Shown here: one piece after another, positions 53,850-64,000 of the stretch | Numbering within the stretch: the stretch's first letter is position 1 | Layout of the letters: every line of letters begins with the position of its first letter | Translations under genes and position numbers: made by a program | DNA from: Prostheceraeus crozeri | Lineage: Eukaryota > Platyhelminthes > Polycladida > Euryleptidae | Length of the DNA stretch: 64,000 nucleotides | Reading direction: 5' to 3' | NCBI GenBank assembly: GCA_907163375.1 | Contig: CAJQUW010010382.1 | Coordinates: 62,001-126,000 of the forward strand | Notes under the pieces: generated by a model | Told to the model about the DNA's origin: nothing | What the model saw: the letters and a program-made list of their open reading frames with translations, nothing else | Databases searched by the model: none

Positions 53850-54480
53850 TTTTATTGTGTAGTTTCTATCTAATTTTGTCAATGAATACAACTGTGCCTG
53901 CGGAGCAGGTTATGCCGGCAGAACAGAGAGACCGGCACTACTGCAGTTTAGTGCACCCTAAAACAACGGCGCATTCTTCCGAAAACGATGACTACGCACA
54001 ATACACCGAAGCGCGCGCTCGGTGTAATGTGCGAAGACGAAGACGAAGACACACGAAGACACAAAGACACTCATTTATAACTATAGGGAAGAACGAACGG
54101 CATTCATTCTGTTGATTAAATCATGTTGTTCTCACATGCATTTTAGGGGGCACTAAACTGCAGTAGGGGTAAAAGAGGGTGCACTAAACTGCAGTAGTGC
54201 CGAGAGACCTTTCAACAAGCGCATCAGTGAACATCTGCCGAAATGATGCTTAGAGGGAAGACAGCAGCCACGCTCAAAAGCCAAGCCATTATTCGCAATA
54301 ACGCAGATATGTATAATATGTGCCGCCAACACAGACCTTCGACAGAATTGTTTCGTGTCCTAAAGCAGTGTTTCACCAGTCTTCGTCTGCGCATAACGGA
54401 AGCGGTGTGTATTCGTTTTTTTGACAAGCCGTCATTGTGTGTCCGAAAAATGAGTATCTGTTTGATTGTCAGCTGATTCT
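53850..54480 (+). mobile_element. PLE remnant: GIY-YIG domain, interrupted by a MITE
   Basis: Skipping 53933-54208, the reading frame gives CGAGYAGRTER, then PFNKRISEHLPK, the GIY-YIG core. Further on come IIRNNADMYNMC, LRLRITEAVCIRFFDKPSLC and VRKMSICL, the end of the domain. The RT part is absent. The insertion falls inside the YAGRTER/PF junction. Confidence 0.8.
53933..54202. mobile_element. 270-bp MITE with perfect 27-bp inverted ends
   Basis: cggcactactgcagtttagt plus gcaccct at the left (53933-53959) is exactly reversed at the right (54176-54202). The hexamer agagac flanks both sides (53927-53932 and 54203-54208). A second internal copy ggcactaaactgcagtaggg lies at about 54149-54168. 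The interior contains gcgcgctcg and repeated gaagac motifs. Superfamily not assigned. The perfect ends suggest recent insertion. Confidence 0.9.
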
Positions 54481-54589
54481 GCAATAATTTTACTATTCCT
54501 TTTCTTTCCTTTTTCTTTCTTTCGTTAATTTATTTGTATCAAAATTTATCTTTGTCGTATATTTTCATTATAATTTTATTTAATATTTT

Positions 54590-54810
54590 TTTCAAATTCT
54601 TTTCTACTAGAGATAATAAAACCAATAATAGCGCGCTTTACATCCATCTCAGAGATGAACATAGGGGGATAGGCGGCATCGGAAACTTTCAAGTCGGCTT
54701 CATTCATAAACTGTTCAGCACTCGAGACACAACAATAGCAGAGGCAAAAGCAATAACACATCTCAAACCTACAATAAACAGGAAACACGAAGACTACAAT
54801 CTCTCTTCAC
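54590..54810 (+). mobile_element. Second PLE remnant: nuclease C-terminus
   Basis: A plus-strand frame gives NSALYIHLRDEHRGIGGIGN, FQVGFIHKLFSTRDTTIAEA and ITHLKPTINRKHE. The SAL..HL, TTIAEA..I..L.P.IN motif series is the C-terminal part of PLE or related GIY-YIG nucleases. Its style differs from the neighbour at 53850, so a different family is likely. Confidence 0.6.
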
Positions 54811-54849
54811 AGTTCGACAGTCACGCATGCAACCAATACACTTTTTAAC

Positions 54850-55257
54850 ATAACTCGCATCTTAGAATAAAACTCCACACTGTTGCATCTTGGCCGTTAC
54901 CATCAACCGATAGAAGGCGCAGGACGCCGAAGGCCCGTCTGAAGCGTGTTTTACTTTTCCACTTAAAATTATAAACCTCGACAAAACTTTGGGGAGTTTT
55001 GCTGATTCTTAACAGTTTCCATGCAATCATGTTGCATTTTCTTTCTTAACTGTCAATATTCTCATCAAGTGACTTTACCTTTCACAGTATGTTGTTTGTT
55101 GTGCTTCTCACCTTCAGACTACTTTCAACATGATTTGCATGCGTTCATTTTCTGTCAATCCCGTATAAATTCTGTGAATATCATTTTTGTGATGTGGACA
55201 GTCTGTTTGTTCATCTGTAACAATGACATCGGTTTTTGATGACGTCTTCGTCAACTT
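54850..55257. other. Non-coding stretch, nothing recognised
   Basis: No motif identified between the PLE remnant and the Harbinger-type MITE. Confidence 0.4.
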
Positions 55258-55260
55258 TAA

Positions 55261-55449
55261 GGCCTCAGCCACACTGAAAGCAAAGCAGACACGAGCGTCT
55301 CGAGCAAACGTATGTCCGTAAGTTGTAATCGCTCTGGTTTGCTTTGCTCGCAATGTGGCAGTCAACAAGGGCTGTAATGGTAACTTTACATTTGCTGCAA
55401 AATGCTTTGCTCGGAAAAGCTTGGAAAAGCTCGCAGTGTGACTGAGGCC
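55261..55449. mobile_element. 189-bp Harbinger-type MITE
   Basis: The left ggcctcagccacactg and reversed right ggcctcagtcacactg differ at one base. TAA flanks both sides (55258-55260 and 55450-55452), the trinucleotide target of PIF/Harbinger. The interior has gcaaagca/tgctttgc motifs, also inverted. Confidence 0.85.
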
Positions 55450-55459
55450 TAACAGCGAT

Positions 55460-56409
55460 TCGGGCAAGCTATCCGGTTGTGAGGAATGTCGTATTTCTGC
55501 CTACTGATGAAGAATTCCACCCTAACAGTGCAATCAAAGTCACAAAAATGACATCTCATTTTGAGTTTTTAAATGAATACCGGATCATTACGCTAATGAG
55601 TGTATCAAACTCAGACGTACATGGATCTACATGAACAAATGGGATTTTGTAATGTTTGACGATCTGTAACTCGCAAGACGACTGGAATTAAAACTTAAGA
55701 ATTGTCGTTTTGCTAATGTTGGGTGACAATATACAAATTAAGAATGATGAGAAGCTTGTACGCGAATTTAGGAAGAAAATGTCAGCAACTCACGGACTAA
55801 GAATCCTAAATGGACCTCCGTGTTCTCAACGCACTATTTCATGTGCAATTTCAATTATAATTAATTCATTCAATCATTCTCTTCGTCACAGCAAATTGGA
55901 GAGAGAGCATGCAGTGTAATTATTCCAACTAGGAAGACATAAGTCATTTCTATTTATTAATCAAATTCAAAACTTAAAATTTCTATTTCAATAAAATAAA
56001 AATTTTTGAAAATCGCGGCTTCGTCATAAAATAACCGATTCATCTCCCTATGTTGAGAAAAAATCTGAAAAAATGAAGAATAATCGATAAGTTGGATTAT
56101 ATTTGGATATTCATGACAAATGATTTAAGACCAAAAAAATTTCAATTCCCGCAATCTCAGAATTTCGGATTCTCACATTGAATACCGCGCACCCTGCTGT
56201 TCCTCCTCTTGCTAAGACATAGGCCATCTTAGCAATTTGATCTAGCGGCTACACCGGCGAGCGATCCGTCCGAAGACTTTTTCGGCATCCAGTAACATTA
56301 TCACATCACAGAGACTACTTGAAGTCGAGAAATGTCGAAATGCTGACTTTCTTGCATAATAGTCTGTAGATATCCGTGACATTGCCTCGTGACAATCTCC
56401 TTTGCAAAG
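55460..56409. other. Non-coding stretch, nothing recognised
   Basis: No gene or repeat partner found. Confidence 0.4.
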
Positions 56410-56722
56410 ATTGCAGAGTGCCAGTTCGCCTGGGCAATGAATAGAAAGATGTCCTCAGACTTGAACAATTTAAGCACAACAATTCCTTGGCAGACGTAGA
56501 CGCTGCGTTTCGCCCTGCAAGGGCTCGTCAGCACGCCTCGGAATGGCCCAAACTAGCTTAAAATATCTAGAATGTCTGAACAAGTTGAAGAACTGCACAA
56601 CTGGCTGCTCTGCATTTATTTACCCTGGCTTTGCCATGCGGCCAATAATCACTCAAATTGCAGAGTGGCAGTTCGCCTGGGCCACTCCTAGCGTTCTTGT
56701 TCAAGTCTGAGGACATCTTTCT
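56410..56722. repeat. Mixed direct and inverted repeat pair
   Basis: attgcagagtgccagttcgc (56410) recurs in the same orientation at 56657 with one change over 26 bp. The adjacent agaaagatgtcctcagactt (56443-56468, 26 bp in full) recurs perfectly but inverted at 56697-56722. So one half of the block is direct and the other inverted. Confidence 0.85.
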
Positions 56723-56978
56723 CTTTCTTTGTTATAAAGAATTTTTGAAATAATCAATAAAAATCCGACGTTTCGTAATTTAGTCATTGCAACTGTCTAC
56801 CTTCTTGCTATTCATGTACTCGTATATCTACATGATTTCCGTTTTCATCCAGTTTCAAAGAATTTCATTAGAGCTATAGATGTATGGGTTACTAATGATC
56901 AGAGTGATTTGCAAGTATTAGAAAAATAAGGTTACAGGTCTATCTAAGTCTGTTTTAAATTCCTTAACATCGTTTCAA

Positions 56979-57203
56979 TTTCAAAATAAAAACCACTATG
57001 TTTAGGAAAGATAAAGTTTATCCCGGATAGATAGGAGTCCATCCTTGCCTTCACATGTGTAGTGAATCATCTCTATTGCATCATCCATTTAACTGTTTCA
57101 TTTCCCCTCAAATTTTCATTCCCATGATTATGCTCGCTGAAGGACGAGTGAAAGCTCGGGATAAACTTTTTCTTTCCCTAAACACTGTGATTTTTATTTT
57201 GAA
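56979..57203. repeat. 225-bp inverted-repeat element, ~48-bp arms
   Basis: The left arm ttcaaaataaaaaccactat, then gtttaggaaagataaagttt and atcccg, is reversed on the right (57156-57203) with a few differences. Inside the right arm, ctgaaggacgagtgaaagct resembles the terminal motif of some PLEs. No flanking duplication is clear. Confidence 0.7.
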
Positions 57204-57349
57204 TTCTGACTACGCGTGTTATTATCTCTGAAACAATCAACCGTTTCAATTTCCCTATGTAATCTATGAAATTCATTTACGATTAGTAGCTGGCCTGTAG
57301 TACTTTAGTGTGACTTTTCAAAATATTCAGTGCATAGAATAGGAATATC

Positions 57350-58347
57350 AGGTACAGTAGTAACTCCGCATTTATTAAAGCCCCAATATGTGTACACATT
57401 CGATTTTATTAAATGAACTCAAGGGAGATACAGATGGAATTGTCACCAAATGTGAGACATGCAAATTTTTGCAGTTTTAAGAAATTGCCACGGAATTGAG
57501 TGATCAAGATTGTAATGCACAAGGAATGATGTCATTTTACAGATCGTGCGTGTCATGACAGCTTTGGAGATTTAATGTTTGTTAAATTAGCAGTTCGATG
57601 GGTTCCTATTACTTTCATGCTCAACCTCAAGGGTATTTTTTTGAGCGTGATCATATCACAGGCAACCTGTCACTGGCAGAGAAAAATCACATAATGAAAA
57701 GACAATGACTTAGTAGTAGTAGTAGCAGTATGTGTTTATTCATATGAAATGGAAATCATGCATTGCAGATACACAGATGAAAAAAACAGAGCTTGTACAG
57801 TATGCAGAAGACATGCACAGTAGTTGTAGGAAATATACTCATTGACATGATTAATGAAACAAACTATCATTGGCTTGACTTCGTTTGACTTTGAAAGATG
57901 TAAATGGCTCTACATCACTATTCAGATTCAAGAAATGAAACATGAATTTAGTGAATCATAAAATCATGCCGGTGAAATTTGAATTAAAAACTTGAAATTT
58001 CAGCCAAGAGAGCAAAATAATATCGCGACTTTTTCATGAAGACTTTCATTATGATACAATTCATGAAATTCCCTTGATAATCAGCTTGATTTCCGCTTAG
58101 GTAGGATGCTTAGTAGCAAATATTCATTCCTTTTGATATCCAACTTGTTTCATACTACTTATTTAGGAGAGTCATCTCGGTAGTATATAAATTGGCAAAT
58201 TTTGACTTTTTTCAAAAGTGCTCAAATAATTATTTGGACCACTGGAACGTAATCTCCGCAACAAACTGAATCTTTTGATATAAAATTTTTCACTGCATAC
58301 AGATACTTTTTTGAGTCGACACTCTACCTGTATATCCCTACTCTATG
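57350..58347 (+). repeat. Dispersed direct repeat, copy 2
   Basis: Same order and orientation as 52397-53224, with a 176-bp LINE tail inserted at 57714-57889. Without it the copy is about 822 bp. Small indels and substitutions separate the two copies. Confidence 0.88.
57714..57889 (-). mobile_element. LINE 3' tail inserted in repeat copy 2
   Basis: On the minus strand it ends tttcatatgaataaacacat, then actgctactactactacta: a LINE-type 3' UTR with a trinucleotide tail. The flanks atgactt and ttgactt suggest a short duplication. It is absent from repeat copy 1, so it is an insertion. Similar to the 3' end at 37510-37567. Confidence 0.65.
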
Positions 58348-60079
58348 ATTCAGTGCAAGCAGTTGCGGCTAGAGCACAGCCCTAACAAAAGCTCCCAAAC
58401 TTTTGCACAATTGTATTGGTGAAATGCAAACTTTATAGAATTGTACCTCCATAGTTTTAGTAAAATCTTCCGCTCGAGCACCGTTGGACATACGTGCAGT
58501 AGATAGTTATGAATTCGATACTGGATGCATGCACTTTACTCGATAGCATTCATGCATTACATAATAAATATTCTCCTCTGGACCACGTAATATTTAGGAT
58601 TAAATAAATTAACACAACTCATGTTGGGATTCCGCAAAATAATACAAGATTTTAAGTGATTCATGTGATTCGATGCAATAACTATATTTATGCTCCATTG
58701 ATTTCATGATCATATAGTAGCCATTGAATTACATATGCACCATTGACTGTCCTCCACTTCCATTGTTTTCAATATTGAATGATCATTTATCATTATTCTA
58801 TCCTTTGTAAATATCATCGTACCTCATCATCTCGTTTTCCACTTTTTATTTTGTCACTCATCTTTTCATTGCACATTGCATCCCCTGTTAACGTGTCTTC
58901 TTTTGAAAAATATACGTTCTGCTATTCGCAAATTACCTTCATGGAAATTCAGATGCAAGTAGACATTTTGATTTGCCACATACTAGAACCTCACCTATTT
59001 TAGCGAATATTGTACATAAGTAGGACACTTTTCAATTCATAGCTGCGGATAATGCATGTAATAAATTCAGATCAAGCTATTTCGCAGAAAATGCACTATC
59101 TAAGTATTCAAGTAAAGACAAGATTTGGAAATCTTCAACATTCATGCCTATACGCTTCATGAAAGTTGGTGAGACTCTTTCAGTTATTAATTCTTCATCA
59201 TAAGCTTAACAAATTAATTCTTAGCAGGTTAAGAATCGTCATTGTGTTAGCTTGGAAATCGTGACACATGTGAAAAGATCATAGAGTAATTAGTTAAATC
59301 AACGATACAGTTCAAGAAAACATAATCCAGGCGTCGGCAACAGACGTTTAAATTCATCAGTGTTTAAATAAGCGACTGACTGAATGCACTGGTGTGTTCA
59401 GCAATGAATAATTTGTTTCTCTTCTAAAATTATGTTAACGAATAAAGTAGATTTGTATCAATTGCTGATAAATGGAAATTCACCATAAGTGACTGCTATG
59501 TGACATATTCATATTTACTGCACTATCGGTAGATTACAGTGTTGCATGCATGACAACTTAACAACGTAGAGCCGAAAAATGACTGTACTTCTCATTTACG
59601 AATCTGTAACCAGGGACCTAATGTCTCCTTTATTGATTCTTTGTCAGTCTAATTATTTAATAATGTAGTTATTATTTTAAATTAGTATACATTAATAATT
59701 AATCCTATCCTGTCCGGGGCTTCTCCGCCCCGAGACTTGTGGCTTAATGACTTTACGAGCAGCTTTGGTGTATTTTTAAGCTATTACCGCAAAATTGCTG
59801 GATTTGGGACACTAGAAGGTCAAAATTGTGGCCTATTTTGAAGTATTGTTTCGAAGGGTTGATTTTTTCAGTTTTTGTAGGTATTTTATAGAAGATAAAC
59901 TTTGCAAATGCCTGCTCAGCGTTAACCTTTTCTCATCAATTGCTCACTATTTTACATTGCAAATTGAAGTGCATTTAAATTGAGCATCGAGTGTTCGACT
60001 ACAGATGGCAATTCGCAGTCTCGGGAGCTATGTTATAGTGTGCGCAAGATTCTATAATTCCTCAAGCCCATTAACGCCC
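58348..60079. other. Non-coding stretch with one GC-rich hairpin
   Basis: cggggcttctccgccccg at 59715-59732 forms a 6-bp GC stem with a 6-nt loop in an otherwise AT-rich region. No coding segment or repeat partner found elsewhere. Confidence 0.5.
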
Positions 60080-60409
60080 TAGGGTGACCGCACAGAAACA
60101 GCGTTAGATAGTGAGTTGTTTGTGTCAAACAAATCTCCAACAATTGTTAGAGACTTATTGGCCCCTAACCGCATGATGCGTACAGAAGAGTTGTTGGAGT
60201 TTCGTTTCAATCTTTACATGACAACCCTTTTGTTTTCATTATCCATGTTCGTTCTAGTCCTTTATTGTTATAGTATCGGAATTCTATGACAATGACGACC
60301 GCGGCCACTAATCATAGTCAATGTATGACAACGGCGGTGACAATTATTCGTTTCTGTGCTGACTTACGCAACAAATCAGTGTGGTATTTAAGAAACAAGT
60401 CATGAATGA

Positions 60410-60978
60410 GGCCGCTGTCACACAGAATAAAGCGTCTTCCATCTTCCATGTCACTCGCCTTTTTGCACATTCTTCATAAAGTGTCTTCCATAAGGCGCAA
60501 TGAGGTGACTTTCATCCGCCGTCTTCCGCCTTCCATCTTCCATCTTCCACGTACCGCAGTCACACTAGGGAAATCCATCTCCGATACAGTCAGCGCTATT
60601 TTTCGCTATTTACTGTTGCTATGACTACTGTCTCTATCCTCGTCCTCGTTCGACATTGTGAACAGAGGCTGTTTTCTGATTGCTTCTCTTCGCAAATCAC
60701 AGCTTCCTCTTCCCTCAGACGTCACTTCACGTTGTTCTATTTTTAGAGCAGTCTCAGGACAGAACAGGAAATGAACTTCATCAGCCGGATAATTTCATGC
60801 CTTATGTCCGATAGACGCCGCCTTATGACTTTTCCTGTGTGACACCTTGATGGACGATGGAAGATGACTTGTGGCTGATGACTTTTTCTGTGTGATAGGT
60901 TGTATTCTTTTCTACATGCAATTAAAGGGAAATCCCAAATGGAAGATGGAAGACTAATTTTTCTGTGTGACATCGGCC
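60410..60978. mobile_element. 569-bp Harbinger-like MITE with cttccat repeats
   Basis: The left ggccgctgtcacacagaa and reversed right ggccgatgtcacacagaa differ at one base. Inside, cttccatcttcca motifs on the left face ggaagatggaaga motifs on the right, and gtgtgaca/tgtcacac recurs internally. Flanking trinucleotides (tga and caa side) do not settle the target. Confidence 0.7.
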
Positions 60979-61388
60979 CAAACAAGTCAAAGAAAATTGC
61001 GGCATAAAAGCATAGATTTATAAATAGTATATTGACGGAGATAACCCGAAATCCTTTATTCAGGCGGGCCCGCTATGTCAGCAACCAGATAGCAGAAATA
61101 CAATTAGCACACAATGAGTGCTAATGACTTTGTCATGCAGTGCATAATAAGAGCTATTGTCATTCCTTTTTCACCAAGCAGAAGTCATCAATCTCCTGCT
61201 TTTCGATCAATTCATGAAGGTAGACGATTTCTAATCTCGGATCAGTCGGATGACGAAGCAAACGTCATCCACAATGAATTCACTATCGAATGCAAGACAC
61301 TCAATATTAGGGACATCTTGATGCCTGCAGAAACCAATCACAGATAGGCTGTCACAAGTTAGCGATCACTGGCCAAGACTGACTTAAC

Positions 61389-61486
61389 CACAAAATTAGA
61401 TTGTCTAAGCGCATTACTTTGCTAGAAGTGGAAGCTGATTCAAAGCGATAGCACATGCAGGAACTTACTAAGTGTGCAAAAAGAAA
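61389..61486 (+). mobile_element. 5' fragment of a family-1 MITE
   Basis: cacaaaattagattgtctaa to gtgcaaaaagaaa matches the first ~98 bp of 6657-7176, including the left terminus. The rest is missing. Confidence 0.8.
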
Positions 61487-61547
61487 TGGGCTAGTGATGC
61501 TGTTAGTGATTTGTTGGCCTAACAGTGTTTCGGTGCGGTCGCCCCTG

Positions 61548-62119
61548 ATAATTATTGGCACTACATTGCTACCTCCTCACTCTTCTACAATAATGTGAAC
61601 AGTTGAAGTCTTAATGCCATTTGGAACATGATTTTCATTCATTCAAATCTTTCAGTAAACAGGAAACATTGTAACTAAATCACGTCAATGATGTCGATTT
61701 GAGGCTCTTTAGACACTGAAAGATGAACCTGGGAAAATCTGCATATAACAGGGAGCGGAAACTTTATGTTGACACAATTAGACGGATAACAATAGTTATT
61801 GGGAGCTATAAACCTTTTGGGCAAGGTAGCCGTCATAATTGCAATATATTCCAATGTAGATGATGGCAAATCAGATGTAGAACTGTAACAATATTAATTT
61901 AATCGAGAAAGTAAGATATTCTTCACTTGAACCACAGAAATCTTGAAAAATTAACACAAATTAAGTCTCGTTATCAAAAGTTCAGTCTCAAACCTTGTAT
62001 CACTTTCGAGATCAACATTAGACATGCTGACAGTATTGAAGTCTTGATGACGCCATTGAACAAACATCGCCTGAATTTTCAATGCTGCGATGTTCAACAA
62101 AAAACGATCCGCATCGAAG
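61548..62119. other. Non-coding stretch, nothing recognised
   Basis: A 91-codon open frame (61927-62202) shows no known motif and overlaps the tandem repeats that follow. Confidence 0.4.
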
Positions 62120-62490
62120 ATACGAAAACGTCCCTATCCATAGATCTGGAGAGTCATTATGCAGGGACCGCGGAGTCTGCCTCAGTGAAGAGCCCGTATT
62201 GATGTTCCAAGTACCGCATCAGGGTCCATTTTCGAGGTCCGAGAAGGTCTGCATCTAGGTCCGCCTCGAAGGTCTGAATAGGATCCATTTATGTTAGGAT
62301 TCTGTGTTAGGACCCATTTTGATTGTTGAGAGGAGCTGCATCAGGCTCCATTTTCAAAGTCCGAGAAGGTCTGTAATAGGCTCCAATGCCAGGTCCCTAT
62401 CCATAGGTCCGGAGAGTCACTATGCAGGCAGCGTCTGTATCACTATATAGTCCACTTTGGTGGTCCGAGGTCTGTATTAGGCCGGAGGCA
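62120..62490 (+). repeat. Degenerate tandem repeats built on aggtccgagaaggtctg
   Basis: Units of about 30-40 bp with ggtccgagaaggtctg and aggatccattt recur from 62210 to 62480. The longer block gtccctatccataggtccgg, then agagtcactatgcagg, occurs at about 62132 and 62394 and bounds the array. No coding role. Confidence 0.7.
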
Positions 62491-62509
62491 CACACGATAA
62501 GTCATAAGC

Positions 62510-64000
62510 CGCAAGCCATTGAATATTTGTCAGATTCGATCGATCAAGCAAAACTGATCAACTCTGAGTGCAATATCATTCTTTGTGGTGATTTTAACAA
62601 GGTTGATGTCAGTGAAATTATAACTTTTCATGGTTTGGTGAATATTGTGAATGCCCCAACCAGACATAATGCCATCTTGGATATAATTCTTGTTGACGAA
62701 AATTTGTGTGAACTATATTTTGATCGTAAGATTTTCCCACCACTTTCAACGTCAGATCACAATGTCATCTATGTACCAAGTAATCATCGAATTCAAATAC
62801 CACGCAAAAATGTTACCGTGTACGACTATCGAGATGATAATTTGAAAAAGTTTATAAGGTTTCTTGAGTCTGTCAAATGGGAAGAAATGTATTCTTCACA
62901 AGACGATATTGAGCTAAAGACAAACATATTCTACCGACATTTTAATGATGCATTTGATCTTATACCAAGAAGTGTCGTTCAAATATCAGAGAAAGATAAG
63001 CCTTGGATCACTCCAGTCGTGAAGCATTTGATACAGAAGCGATGGGATGCCTTCAGATGTGGTAATTTTGGATTATATAACCACTACAAACACAAGGTTA
63101 AAGAAGAAATTCATCGAGCAAAACTTATGTGGGTTGAAAAGGTACAAAACAGACAGAAAAATGTGTGGAATGTTGTAAATGAGCATCGAAAGGGACAAAA
63201 GACTATAATTAAACATTCTAATTTCACAGCGGAAGTGTTAAATGACTATTTTGTAAGTCTTTTTCGAGATGATGTTCCAGATGATGCTAATGATAAACAT
63301 TTAAGTGAAGGAATGGTGTCCTCTTTTTGGAACTGATGAAGTGGAGAGCGCATTGCAAAGATTGGCCGCAAAGAGCACTGGAAGTGATGAAATCCCCGTA
63401 AGACTATTAAAAGCAGCCGCATCAGTTATCTCAAAACCTTTGACACATTTGTTCAATTCGTCTCTATCATTACAAACTTTCCCACATCAATGGAAAATTG
63501 TAAAAATTGTCCCCATTCCTAAATGCAAGAAACCAAGCATATCTGATTTTCGGCCCATTGCATTGCTACCTGTAGTTGCAAAAGTGTTTGAAAGACTCAT
63601 TTTTCGTTGAATTGCAGATAATTTGTTGTGTAACTACGGACTAAATCAGTTTGGTTTTCGACGAAGCAGCAGTGCGACCTGCTATATGATTGCATTATTC
63701 GAAGAAATTCTTCGCAAATTTGAGACAACTAATGCTCGTGCCATTTCATTGATTAGTTTTGATGCAAAAAAGGCTTTTGAAAGTGTTTCCCATTGACATT
63801 TGATTAATACATTTCCCTCTTCGAGTTTACCGCGAGGTTTTATTTCATGGTATCAAAATTATTTAGATGGAGGGCAACAATATGTGTTTTATAATGAGCG
63901 CAGAAGTCAAATGGTACAAATTGCCTCTGGAATACCACAAGGAGCTGTTTTATCTCCGTCACTCTTTTGTGTTTTCATTTCGTCAGTAAGAGCAGAATTA
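62510..64000 (+). mobile_element. CR1/Jockey-superfamily LINE, 5'-truncated, running off the window
   Basis: The frame 62422-63336 carries the second half of an AP endonuclease (CNIILCGDFNKVDV, NAPTRHNAILDIILVDENL, STSDHNVIYVP) and a linker (EKDKPWITPVVKHLIQKRWD) like the one in the 1765-5833 LINE. After a frame change near 63330 the RT begins: FPHQWKIVKIVPIPKCKK, FRPIALLPVVAKVFERLIFR, LNQFGFRRSSSATCYMIALF, FDAKKAFESVSH and SGIPQGAVLSPSLFCVF. The window ends before the YxDD box. Stops at about 63608 and 63795 show decay. The upstream half of the endonuclease and ORF1 are absent. Confidence 0.85.

Larger units (their letters stand above)
60080..61547. mobile_element. Possible inverted-repeat element with nested MITEs
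   Basis: The left tagggtgaccgcacagaaac and reversed right caggggcgaccgcaccgaaa, both followed by c(a)ctgttag-like bases, suggest a pair of ends 1.47 kb apart. The same terminus occurs at 31414. No matching flanks were found, so the two could also be independent copies. Confidence 0.45.

Noticed and set aside
52397-58347. Direct repeats read as the long terminal repeats of a retroelement
   Set aside because: No polymerase or capsid-type gene lies between them, only unrelated remnants, and the repeat edges lack the expected terminal dinucleotides.
59715-59732. GC hairpin as a bacterial-type terminator
   Set aside because: Eukaryotic context, no T run and no adjacent gene.
1-64000. CRISPR array, operons or plasmid/phage genes
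   Set aside because: No regularly spaced identical repeats and no prokaryotic gene organisation; introns and eukaryotic transposons argue against it.

Overview
The window looks like animal nuclear DNA: AT-rich, with spliceosomal GT-AG introns inside two transposon genes and almost no long open frames. Its mobile-element content fits an aquatic, probably marine, invertebrate: Penelope-like elements (PLEs), CR1/Jockey-type LINEs, and hAT, pogo, piggyBac and Harbinger DNA transposons. I cannot name the phylum. I recognise no host gene, tRNA, rRNA or CRISPR array, and no capsid- or envelope-bearing element. Nearly everything recognisable is transposon-derived, often one element inside another.

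Layout. 0-1.1 kb: 3' end of a LINE. 1.7-5.85 kb: a complete-length but decayed LINE (5' UTR, ORF1, endonuclease/RT ORF2, short repeat tail) between perfect 20-bp target-site duplications. 6.6-7.5 kb: a 520-bp MITE with 8-bp duplications, then a PLE GIY-YIG remnant folded into an inverted repeat. 7.8-12.1 kb: a DNA transposon with long compound inverted arms made of about 177-bp units, enclosing a two-exon gene of a family I cannot name. 12.2-13.6 kb: a LINE remnant with a 5' inversion, then a MITE inside a MITE. 14.4-15.2 kb: a hAT MITE. 15.9-16.9 kb: a PLE remnant followed by 464 bases with no G on the + strand. 19.4-22.9 kb: a hAT element interrupted by a pogo-type transposon. 23.6-24.6 kb: a decayed Tc1/IS630 transposase. 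25.0-30.8 kb: an inverted-repeat-bounded block holding a PLE with a 909-codon open frame and its GIY-YIG domain at the N-terminus (the permuted, Naiad-like order).

31-38 kb: MITEs, a further hAT element, PLE and LINE 3' ends. 38.9-40.1 kb: an element whose inverted ends are 21-bp minisatellites, with a Tigger-type MITE inside. 41.6-43.2 kb: a PLE 3' end with a hammerhead-like motif, perhaps inside another hAT. 45.7-48.2 kb: a piggyBac bounded by TTAA. 48.5-51.2 kb: a PLE with inverted ends, split by a hAT with a perfect 8-bp duplication. 52.4-58.3 kb: two direct copies of an 820-bp repeat, with PLE remnants and small inverted-repeat elements between them. 60.1-62.5 kb: further inverted-repeat elements and tandem repeats. 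62.5-64 kb: another LINE running off the window.

The genes do not form a host pathway; each set of elements encoded its own mobility. The insertion layers give relative ages. For example, pogo is younger than the hAT at 19.4 kb, and a 270-bp MITE is younger than the PLE at 53.9 kb. The most unusual items are the compound-arm transposon at 7.8-12.1 kb, the intact permuted PLE at 26.8-29.5 kb and the G-free tract at 16.3-16.8 kb. All boundaries and family calls come from reading the sequence and from memory of the families; no database search was run.
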